In this document: positions 57,309 through 64,000 of the stretch, in pieces | Position numbering within the stretch: position 1 is the stretch's first letter | How the letters are laid out: every line of letters begins with the position of its first letter | DNA from: Haliscomenobacter hydrossis DSM 1100 | GTDB lineage: Bacteria; Bacteroidota; Bacteroidia; Chitinophagales; Saprospiraceae | Reading direction: 5' to 3' | Length of the DNA: 64,000 bases | Assembly (NCBI RefSeq): GCF_000212735.1 | Contig: NC_015510.1 | Location: 1,674,001-1,738,000 of the forward strand | Program-made: the position numbers and the translations under genes | Notes under the pieces: model-generated | The model's input: only the letters and a program-made list of their open reading frames with translations | Database searches by the model: none | Told to the model about the DNA's origin: nothing

Positions 57309-59573
57309 ATGAGAAAATTTACATCCCATGACTATGCTATTTGGCGCATCAGTCGACGCTGCGTTTTGTTGGTAACTGTGCTTTTTTTATGGAATGATGC
57401 ATCCCTTATCGCTCAACGCAACCTTACCCTTTACAACCTTCCAGGTGTACCGCAGTCCCAAATGATGAATGTTGGGCGGATGCCGGATTACAATTTTCAC
57501 CTGAGTTTACCGGTCATCAGCAACATCAACCTGGGCGCCAGCAGCAGTGGGTTTTCGGCCAATGACCTCAAAGACCTGGATTTTGATGGCAATGGTGAAG
57601 GTGCCGATGACTCTTTCTTTGAAACGGATTTTTCCGATTTCATCAACAAAATTGGGCCTTACAACACCATGGGGTTCGATTTCAACACCACCCTGATCGA
57701 CGCCGGTTTTCGCATAGGCAAAGGGTACATTAGCCTCCAGGGAACGGAGAGCGTACACACCCTTTTGGGCTATTCCGAATCTTTGTTCTCTTCCTTTAAT
57801 GAAATCCAGGGTTTGGTACTGGAGGACTTTGATAACGGTCCCCGCAAGTATTCGATTTACGGTACTTATCTGGATTTTTCCCACCACCGCACCCTCGGTG
57901 CCGGATATACCCATGAGATCATTCCGGGCAAACTCAGTGCGGGCTTGCGGGCAAAAATGGCTATCGGCATTGGTCGAGCCTGGACCCAGAATGAAGATTT
58001 TGACATCATCGGCGATTTGCAACAAGGAATTTTGGGCATCGAAGGCAATGTGGGGCTATTGATGGCTGGTTTGCCCGCTGCATTTGATTCTACCCAGGGG
58101 ATTGAAACTTACCTGAAAGGCAGTGGTAACAAGGGTTTAGCCCTGGATTTTGGTGCTCAGTATCGCATCAACGATAAAATTGAAGTGTATGCCAGTTTGG
58201 TCAACCTCGGTCAAATCGTGTGGCGCAACAACCTGACCCAATACGGTTACAGCACCAAATACCTCGATTTTTACGCCAATAAACCCGATGAAGCTGAGCA
58301 GGCACTGGAAGATGTGATTGACTTTGTGACCACTCCCGAAAAAACCAAACAGGTCGGCAGCATCAAGTCGCCGCTCCCCATGTACGCTTATGTGGGTGGC
58401 AATTACCATTTCAGCAAAGCCTTCAGTGCTGGCGCCATGGTCAATATGGAGCGTTTGGATGGTTTCAACTACTGGAACTTTGCAGTCAATGGCCGTGCCA
58501 ATGTGGGCCGGGTCTTGCAAGCCGGAGTGACTTTGGCACAGGTGCAAGGCATTGGTTTCCAAGTGGGCGCAGGTGCTGCCATTAACCTGGGGCCTGTACA
58601 AATCTACGCTGCCTCCGACAATATCAGTTCGGTAGTCAACCTGGGAAATGCCCAAAATGCCCAGGTCAATGTAGGACTGAATTTTGTTTTTGGTCATCGC
58701 AAAAATAAAAACGATTTGGCAGCAAACGACAGCACGGGTGTCGAAACCGAGGTAGTTGCTGCTGTGGATGATGATACCCTGTCTACAGGAAAAAAAGTGA
58801 AGATTGCCAAGCCTAAAAAAGAAAAAACCAGCGTTGCCAAAACCAGGGAACGCCCCGAGCCTGCGCCAAAAACAAGCAGTATACCGCCTCCGGCCAAGCC
58901 AACGTACACCGCCGTTGTGGCAACGACTCCTCCGGCGCTCAAGCCCTGGGTCAACCTGCGTGGAACAACCTACAATGCCGCCAGCAAGGAATTGATGAAG
59001 GGGGTAACGGTTGAATTGTACCAACAACAAGGTGACCGCGAAGTATTGGCCTACGTGCGGGGCAATCCAGGCACCGACATCCTGGCCCCAATGGAGCGCA
59101 ACCGGGAATACCGCATTGTCGTAAAGAAAAATGGCTTTAAACCTACGGAAACAAAAGTGAGCCTGGATGAATTGGCGGGTGTAGTTGATTTGCAAAAAGA
59201 CTTCTTCCTGGAAGTTGCCCCAGAAGAGCTACCTACCGTGGTAAGCACCAAACCCGTCGATAAACCTGTTGAAACAGCTAAGCCAATTGAGACGACACCT
59301 CCGGCTGATTCGACCATGACCACTAAGCCTGCACCGACAAACGCTCCTTCCGCGCCTGCACCCAATACTGCGGTTAAAAAACTTGAAGTATTCGTCGTGA
59401 CGGGTGCAACCGAAATGAAGCCAACAGCCTCCGTAGATGGAGCAACTGTAATCAAAATTAGTGCCGGATTCCGCATTCAAGTATTGGAAAAAACCAATGC
59501 CGATTGGTGGTTGGTGAGATTCCGAGACTACAATGGTTATGTTTTGGCCAAAGTACTGAAGGAAGAATTGTGA
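57309..59573 (+). CDS. DUF5723-family outer-membrane protein with C-terminal SH3 domain
   Basis: 754 residues from the ATG at 57309; an in-frame ATG 24 codons up lacks a leader. Signal peptide (VLLVTVLFLWNDASLIAQ). Residues 35-470 are a DUF5723-type beta barrel (NLPGVPQSQMMNVGRMPDYNFHLSLPVIS through VNVGLNFVFGH). A Pro/Thr/Lys-rich linker follows, then a carboxypeptidase-regulatory-like module (about 560-640: NLRGTTYNAASKELMKGVTVELY). A second Pro/Thr-rich linker leads to a bacterial SH3 domain (about 690-754: ASVDGATVIKISAGFRIQVLEK, then WWLVRFRDYNGYVLAKVL). The SH3 end probably touches peptidoglycan. Fusion of these parts is uncommon in my experience. Confidence 0.82.
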   Translation: MRKFTSHDYAIWRISRRCVLLVTVLFLWNDASLIAQRNLTLYNLPGVPQSQMMNVGRMPDYNFHLSLPVISNINLGASSSGFSANDLKDLDFDGNGEGADDSFFETDFSDFINKIGPYNTMGFDFNTTLIDAGFRIGKGYISLQGTESVHTLLGYSESLFSSFNEIQGLVLEDFDNGPRKYSIYGTYLDFSHHRTLGAGYTHEIIPGKLSAGLRAKMAIGIGRAWTQNEDFDIIGDLQQGILGIEGNVGLLMAGLPAAFDSTQGIETYLKGSGNKGLALDFGAQYRINDKIEVYASLVNLGQIVWRNNLTQYGYSTKYLDFYANKPDEAEQALEDVIDFVTTPEKTKQVGSIKSPLPMYAYVGGNYHFSKAFSAGAMVNMERLDGFNYWNFAVNGRANVGRVLQAGVTLAQVQGIGFQVGAGAAINLGPVQIYAASDNISSVVNLGNAQNAQVNVGLNFVFGHRKNKNDLAANDSTGVETEVVAAVDDDTLSTGKKVKIAKPKKEKTSVAKTRERPEPAPKTSSIPPPAKPTYTAVVATTPPALKPWVNLRGTTYNAASKELMKGVTVELYQQQGDREVLAYVRGNPGTDILAPMERNREYRIVVKKNGFKPTETKVSLDELAGVVDLQKDFFLEVAPEELPTVVSTKPVDKPVETAKPIETTPPADSTMTTKPAPTNAPSAPAPNTAVKKLEVFVVTGATEMKPTASVDGATVIKISAGFRIQVLEKTNADWWLVRFRDYNGYVLAKVLKEEL

Positions 59574-59600
59574 TGTGCTGATGTGCTGATGTGCTGATGT
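59571..59600. repeat. TGATGTGC octamer tandem repeat
   Basis: Three full copies plus six bases of the octamer TGATGTGC. The first TGA is the stop codon of the DUF5723 gene. It directly adjoins the perfect palindrome at 59601-59642. Confidence 0.9.
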
Positions 59601-59642
59601 AAAAAAAAGAGCATTTGGATCGATCCAAATGCTCTTTTTTTT
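59601..59642. terminator. Perfect 42-base palindromic bidirectional terminator
   Basis: A8 plus GAGCATTTGGATC followed by its exact complement and T8, with no loop bases spared. It lies between the convergent DUF5723 and lipoprotein genes and works equally for both strands. Confidence 0.95.
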
Positions 59643-59663
59643 AGGCTAACCTCTTATTTAGCT

Positions 59664-61064
59664 CTACATCGGAGGTTTAACTGTAGCAGGAAACATGTGT
59701 TGAAAAGTAAATCCTTGATGCGAAATGTCCAGCGTAATGGTGGTATTCTGGGCCGTTTCGGCATCAATTCTAAAACGCACCCGGAATCCATCTTCGAGTA
59801 CAAAAGGATTCGTTGGCGCTCGGGTCACATTGGTGCTGCTCAGGGTCAGGGTGGCAATAACGGAGAGATTGTTCAAGGGCAATTCGGTCGTTTGGGGAAT
59901 CAGTGCTGGCGTCACCGGAAAAAACGACAATGGAGAACTGTTCCACCAGTCGCGGAATGCATTGAAGCGGGTAACGTAATTGCCAATTAAGGCTGAACCA
60001 TTGTCGGTACTACGGATATTGCGCAAGCTGAGTTTTACCGGTAGGGTATCCGTAATGTTGTGGGTAAACACGCCCGGGTTGGGCACTTGGGAAAAATCAG
60101 TTTCAGCGATCCAGGTGTGGTTGTTGGCTTTATTGCCAATGTCCCCTACAATCATGGCTTTGGGCAACACGTTGGCAAATTGGAGCAAACTTGAGACCAA
60201 AGCCGGATTGGAAAACAATTGCAAACGGTATTCTCCCGCAGAATTGATGTAAAAAAACGAACCGTTTAAAGCCCGCGCAAATGCCACCAACAAACGGCCT
60301 TGAGTTTCCAGAGCAGAATAAGCCGTACCCAAATTTTCAAACAAACAGGGATAATAACTCTTGCCGTCACTACCCGTGCAAACCGCTGAAGGGCCTACGG
60401 TATTTACGGGCACCGAACGCAAATTGCGCAAAGCGGTATTAAAATTCTGGAGGAAGTTTTTGTTGGCCAAAACGGTAATCGCTACGGCTTTCTTTTGATC
60501 CGGGTTCAGGGTGTTGAACAAAACCCGGGTGGTATCCCGCACCTTGGCCAATTGAGCTGCCAGCGTAGGGGTAGCCGGAACAAAATAATTGACATTGGGG
60601 GTCACTTCATCGCGGAGGTAATCCGAGATTATCGCATCTGCGGTACGGCTATCGAGTGTAGTGAGGGTATCAATCTCAATGTTGAGCAAAATTCCCAGTG
60701 CATTGACCCGCACCTCGTGATTGCCCACCGACAAATTGGGTGGTGCAATAAAGTAGTAGGTCAAATTGTCCACGCCTTTTACAAAACGAATGGTATCGTT
60801 GTTGTCCGTGACCCCCACCACGATATCGGCCAAATACACCGAATCGAGGGTGAATTTGTCGAATTTACCATTGGTGGTGGTGACCGTTAAGGAATCGTAT
60901 TCCGAAGGATCGGGTACAATATCGAATTCCTCCAGGCCGCAAGAGGGCAGCGACAAGAGGGTGATGCTCAGTAAGAGGCCTAACCCAAATAGATATGGGG
61001 TAGTCCCTGAGCGCAGTCGAAGGGTGGTCCCTGAGCGAAGGGCGGTTTTGTTAGTAGTTTTCAT
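59664..61064 (-). CDS. Lipoprotein of unknown function with repeat-expanded signal peptide
   Basis: 466 residues from the ATG at 61064. The signal peptide is odd: after MKTTNKT come two copies of an (A/L)-L-R-S-G-T-T unit, encoded by CCCTGAGCG-type repeat DNA, before the hydrophobic core (LFGLGLLLSITLLSLPSC) and its lipobox. The mature part has an Ig-like start (YDSLTVTTTNGKFDKFTL, then NHEVRVNALGILL), a helical middle and a beta-rich end (LSVIATLTLSSTNVTRAPTNPFVLEDGFRVRF). No family recognised. It ends at the shared palindromic terminator. Confidence 0.8.
   Translation of the reverse strand: MKTTNKTALRSGTTLRLRSGTTPYLFGLGLLLSITLLSLPSCGLEEFDIVPDPSEYDSLTVTTTNGKFDKFTLDSVYLADIVVGVTDNNDTIRFVKGVDNLTYYFIAPPNLSVGNHEVRVNALGILLNIEIDTLTTLDSRTADAIISDYLRDEVTPNVNYFVPATPTLAAQLAKVRDTTRVLFNTLNPDQKKAVAITVLANKNFLQNFNTALRNLRSVPVNTVGPSAVCTGSDGKSYYPCLFENLGTAYSALETQGRLLVAFARALNGSFFYINSAGEYRLQLFSNPALVSSLLQFANVLPKAMIVGDIGNKANNHTWIAETDFSQVPNPGVFTHNITDTLPVKLSLRNIRSTDNGSALIGNYVTRFNAFRDWWNSSPLSFFPVTPALIPQTTELPLNNLSVIATLTLSSTNVTRAPTNPFVLEDGFRVRFRIDAETAQNTTITLDISHQGFTFQHMFPATVKPPM
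61003..61046. repeat. CCCTGAGCG-GTCGAAGGG repeat inside the lipoprotein signal peptide
   Basis: On the plus strand the segment GTCCCTGAGCGCAGTCGAAG is followed by a second, shorter copy (GGTCCCTGAGCGAAGGG). I know CCCTGAGC...GTCGAAGGG elements as a widespread intergenic palindromic repeat in many bacteria. Here two copies lie in frame within coding sequence. Confidence 0.75.
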
Positions 61065-61392
61065 TTCAAAGTATGTTAATCCTGATGATAAAATGCATGG
61101 ATTGTCCAACCTACGGGTTGGTATTTACTTGAACGAGGGAGATGCAATGACTTCGTTGAGAAGACATTGTCATTGATTGGACGCTTTGTGAAGGATGGGG
61201 GTAAAAATAGGAATTTTATTTAACATCTGGTGTGTGTGAGCGGGAAAATGTGGCCTAATCGGGGTTAAGTTTCATTTAATAAAAGGATGAGGTCAACATT
61301 ACCCCAACATCTCCCCAATATCAATTTTCACGCCAACATTACCCCTCAAATCCAAAACACCTTAGCTTTGACCTGAAAAACCATTCAGCGTC
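61065..61392. other. 328-base divergent intergenic region
   Basis: Separates two divergent lipoprotein genes and has no ORF of note. It contains a -7 element for the right-hand gene at 61363-61370, and two direct copies of CAACATTACCCC (near 61298 and 61334) of unknown meaning. Confidence 0.55.
61363..61370 (+). promoter_or_regulatory. Promoter -7 element of the YncE/phosphoesterase gene
   Basis: TAGCTTTG (TAnnTTTG), 22 bases upstream of the ATG at 61393. Confidence 0.55.
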
Positions 61393-64000
61393 ATGATCAA
61401 GTACCCTTCTACCCTAGCCTACCTGGCTTTAGCCCTTATTATTGTTGCCTGTACCCGCCAAACACCCTGGGTCGCCCAGGCTCCCGCTGGAGCGGCCTAC
61501 TGCCAAATCGACCGTGCGGGCGAAAGCATCATTCCCAATGGCCGCATCATCAAGCCTGCCGGCAAAAGTATCGTAACCGCGCCGCACCCTTATGGCCTGG
61601 TGCTCTCACCAGATGGTAAGGTGGCGGTAACGGCCAACTCGGGCAACGCCCCGTTCTCCATCACGGTGATCCGCAATTTTGCAGGCCCAGGTGAACCCCA
61701 AGTACGACAAATTCCCGAAGGTGCCGATAACCAAGAGGGCATTTTGGAGTCCGTCTTCATGGGACTGGCCATCACATCCGACAACCGCTACGTGTTTGTA
61801 GCCGGTGGGCAATCCAATAAAATTTTCAAATTCGATCTGGAAACGGGCAAAAAAATCGACTCCCTGCGCTGTGGCGTCGTAGACGGCGACCGCGATTACA
61901 CCCAGGGTTACATCGGCGACATGATCCTCTCTCGCGATGGAACACGCCTGTACGCCCTGGATCAGATCGGCTTTCGCCTGATGGTCATCGATGCCCAAAC
62001 CCTGCAGTTGTTGCACAACATTCCCACCGGACGTTACCCTTTTGGCATCACCCTTTCCCCTGATGGCCGCAGCTTGTACGTGGCCAACGTGGGCGTTTTT
62101 GAATACAAGCCACTGAACAACCTCGACCCCAAAAACCTCAAAGGCACGGCTTCCGACTTTGTCACCTCGGGCTACAACACGCCCGAGATGCGCGAGGGCT
62201 ACAAAAAAGGCCAACTGGATGTGCCTGGCCTCGGCGACCCTAACTCGCCCGAAGGTTTTTCCGTATGGAAATATACCCTGGGCGAGCAACCCAAGGTGAG
62301 TAAAAAAATCAAAACCGGATTCCTCGTGGGCGATCTGGTTGACGGCGTTCCTGCGGTGGGCGGCGCGAGTCCCAATTCGCTGGTGGCCACCGATCGCTAC
62401 GTGTTTGTTTCCAACGGCAACAACGATTGTATCTCGGCGATTGACTTCGTAAAAGATACCGTCGTCAAAAACATTTTCCTCAAACCCGATCCCCGTTTGG
62501 GTGGTTTCCGGGGGGTGATTCCCTTTGGCCTGGCCCTTTCGCCTGATCGGAAGCAATTGTTTGTAGCTGAATCTGGGGTCAACGCCGTGGGGGTAGTTGA
62601 TGCTGAAAAACTGGAAGTACTCGGCCATATCCCCACGGGTTGGTTTCCCTCCAAAGTGGCGGTGACCCCTGACGGCAAAAAACTGCTAGTCACCTCCGCA
62701 AAGGGTTACGGCAGTGGTCCCAATGGGGGCAAAAACTGGCAAGAGGGTCCCGAAGGCCACTACGTGGGCGGCCTGATGTTTGGGTTGCTGAATGTAATCG
62801 ATGTACCCAATGCCGAGCAACTGAAGGCGCATACTGCCGAGGTAGTTCGCCAAAATTACAATTTTGCCCCCGCCAACGACGCCCAGTTCAAATGGCGGGC
62901 AGCCAATCCGGTGCCCCTTTTTCCCGGTCAAAAAGAAAGCCCCATCAAGTACATCGTGTTCATTTCCAAAGAGAATCGAACTTTCGATGAAGTTTTCGCC
63001 CAGGTTAAAGGCGTTAAAGGCGATGCCACGCTGGCGCGTTACGGTGCCAATCAAAAAGTAGTCAACCGCCGCCATACCGATAGTGTCATGAATGCCACCG
63101 TGATGGTCAACCACCTGGCCCTGGCCGAACGTTTTTCCATCAGTGACAACTTCTACGTCGACTCCGACCATTCCGCCGACGGCCACCGCTGGTTGGTCAA
63201 CACCTACCCGAACGAGTGGGTGGAAACGGGGGTGACCGCATCTTACGGAGGCAAGCGCCGCATGCGTGCCAACAGTAAAGCACCCGGTAACCTCTTGCTC
63301 TACGGCTCTTCGGGCGCCATTTATCCCGAAGATTATAACGAAGCAGGTTCCATGTGGGATCACCTTGAGCGCAACAAAAAGGAATTCTTCAACTTTGGTT
63401 TTGGCGTTGAACTCGCCGGGGGCATCGACGATTCCACGATGAAATACACCGGACTGAAATACCTCGTAAATTACCCCATTCCCGGGCCACTTTTTGATCG
63501 TTCTTCCCGCAAATACGCTACGTACAACATGGCCATTCCCGATCAATTCCGGGTCAAAACCTTCTTTGAGGAATTTAACGAAAAGTTCATGGGGGCTGGC
63601 AAAACCTTGCCCGAAGTACTGACCATCATTTTGCCCAACGATCATGGAGCAGGTGAACGTCCACACGCAGGCTATCCTTACCGCGCCAGTTACATGGCCG
63701 ACAATGATTTGGCGCTGGGTCGCGTGGTGGAGTTTTTGTCCAACACCCCGTATTGGAAAAACATGGCCATTGTGGTCACCGAAGACGACGCCCAGGATGG
63801 CCAGGATCACGTGGATGCACACCGCAGCATTCTGATGGTCATTTCGCCCTATGCCCGCAAAAATTTCGTTGGGCACCAACACTACAGCTTTGGCAGTATT
63901 TTTAAAACTTTCTGGAACATCCTTGGCATTCCGTACCTCAATCAATACGACGCAGCGGCCACCGATTTGGCGGACTTGTTTACGGACAAACCGGACTTCA
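61393..64000 (+). CDS. YncE-like beta-propeller / phosphoesterase lipoprotein, 3' end outside window
   Basis: At least 869 residues; the frame is open to the last base. Lipobox IVAC (residues 18-21) after a short hydrophobic leader. Residues about 45-460 form a YncE-type propeller with repeats such as PYGLVLSPDGKVAVTAN, MILSRDGTRLYALDQ, PFGITLSPDGRSLYVAN and PSKVAVTPDGKKLLVTS. From about residue 510 a phosphoesterase (PF04185-type) domain begins: IKYIVFISKENRTFDEVF, then DNFYVDSDHSADGHRW, TIILPNDHGAG and VVTEDDAQDGQDHVDAHRS, with metal-binding Asp, His and Asn. Known as bifunctional YncE/alkaline-phosphatase-type proteins; the substrate is unknown. Two long antisense frames over it are shadows. 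Confidence 0.9.
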   Translation, partial: MIKYPSTLAYLALALIIVACTRQTPWVAQAPAGAAYCQIDRAGESIIPNGRIIKPAGKSIVTAPHPYGLVLSPDGKVAVTANSGNAPFSITVIRNFAGPGEPQVRQIPEGADNQEGILESVFMGLAITSDNRYVFVAGGQSNKIFKFDLETGKKIDSLRCGVVDGDRDYTQGYIGDMILSRDGTRLYALDQIGFRLMVIDAQTLQLLHNIPTGRYPFGITLSPDGRSLYVANVGVFEYKPLNNLDPKNLKGTASDFVTSGYNTPEMREGYKKGQLDVPGLGDPNSPEGFSVWKYTLGEQPKVSKKIKTGFLVGDLVDGVPAVGGASPNSLVATDRYVFVSNGNNDCISAIDFVKDTVVKNIFLKPDPRLGGFRGVIPFGLALSPDRKQLFVAESGVNAVGVVDAEKLEVLGHIPTGWFPSKVAVTPDGKKLLVTSAKGYGSGPNGGKNWQEGPEGHYVGGLMFGLLNVIDVPNAEQLKAHTAEVVRQNYNFAPANDAQFKWRAANPVPLFPGQKESPIKYIVFISKENRTFDEVFAQVKGVKGDATLARYGANQKVVNRRHTDSVMNATVMVNHLALAERFSISDNFYVDSDHSADGHRWLVNTYPNEWVETGVTASYGGKRRMRANSKAPGNLLLYGSSGAIYPEDYNEAGSMWDHLERNKKEFFNFGFGVELAGGIDDSTMKYTGLKYLVNYPIPGPLFDRSSRKYATYNMAIPDQFRVKTFFEEFNEKFMGAGKTLPEVLTIILPNDHGAGERPHAGYPYRASYMADNDLALGRVVEFLSNTPYWKNMAIVVTEDDAQDGQDHVDAHRSILMVISPYARKNFVGHQHYSFGSIFKTFWNILGIPYLNQYDAAATDLADLFTDKPDF

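Noticed and set aside
58137-59195. 352-codon minus-strand frame
   Set aside because: Antisense to the DUF5723/SH3 protein; no recognisable motifs and no promoter.
61606-63945. Two long minus-strand open frames (340 and 419 codons)
   Set aside because: They lie antisense to a clearly recognisable YncE/phosphoesterase gene and have no family motifs; they are shadows of a GC-biased coding strand.

Overview
The window looks like the chromosome of a Bacteroidota bacterium. The evidence is several proteins ending in type IX secretion (T9SS) C-terminal sorting domains, TonB-dependent receptors with N-terminal carboxypeptidase-regulatory domains, a PorE-like OmpA/PD40 protein, and many TAnnTTTG promoter -7 elements. 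The mix of Uma2 nuclease, giant repeat proteins and long intergenic hairpins suggests Saprospiria (Haliscomenobacter-like); that placement is a guess. I see no rRNA, tRNA, CRISPR array, transposase or phage module.

Layout. 0-2.4 kb: tail of a fasciclin-like protein, then iscS-iscU-iscA on the minus strand. 2.4-5.7 kb: a minus-strand cassette of AraC-type regulator, leaderless subtilase, a free-standing copy of the subtilase C-terminal domain, and a 94-residue peptide. 5.8-10.7 kb: Tat-exported GH109-type oxidoreductase, a short MutA-like protein and a PD40 protein. 10.9-15.2 kb: Fur-family regulator, Uma2 protein, and a TonB receptor with its lipoprotein partner. 15.3-23.1 kb: TerC, PorE-like protein, D-aminoacylase, a second TonB receptor with a strong palindromic operator, and a small T9SS cargo. 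23.4-26.9 kb: fatty-acid beta-oxidation pair (thiolase and FadJ-type multienzyme). 27-31 kb: divergent GH30 and GH95 glycosidases. 31.3-38.5 kb: dienelactone hydrolase, T9SS cargo proteins, HtrA-type protease, DapF, and a relic of a T9SS tail.

38.5-53.5 kb is a five-gene minus-strand operon. It is headed by a 2930-residue surface protein with 22 or so YLWSTG-type repeats and a C-terminal HELAH zinc-protease motif. Three small exported proteins and a 1289-residue T9SS cargo follow. The architecture resembles a polymorphic toxin with downstream immunity or partner genes and is the strongest candidate here for an undescribed system. 54-64 kb: threonine aldolase, a YdbS/YdbT-like PH-domain pair, a DUF5723/SH3 protein, a lipoprotein, and a YncE/phosphoesterase lipoprotein that runs off the window.

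A second theme is intergenic. At least twelve long inverted repeats from unrelated sequence families lie just 3' of, or overlapping, a stop codon. Their arms are built of short direct repeats such as GGTTCGAA or CACAAAGAA units. They look like recurrent hairpin 3' ends, and some are multicopy within this window.
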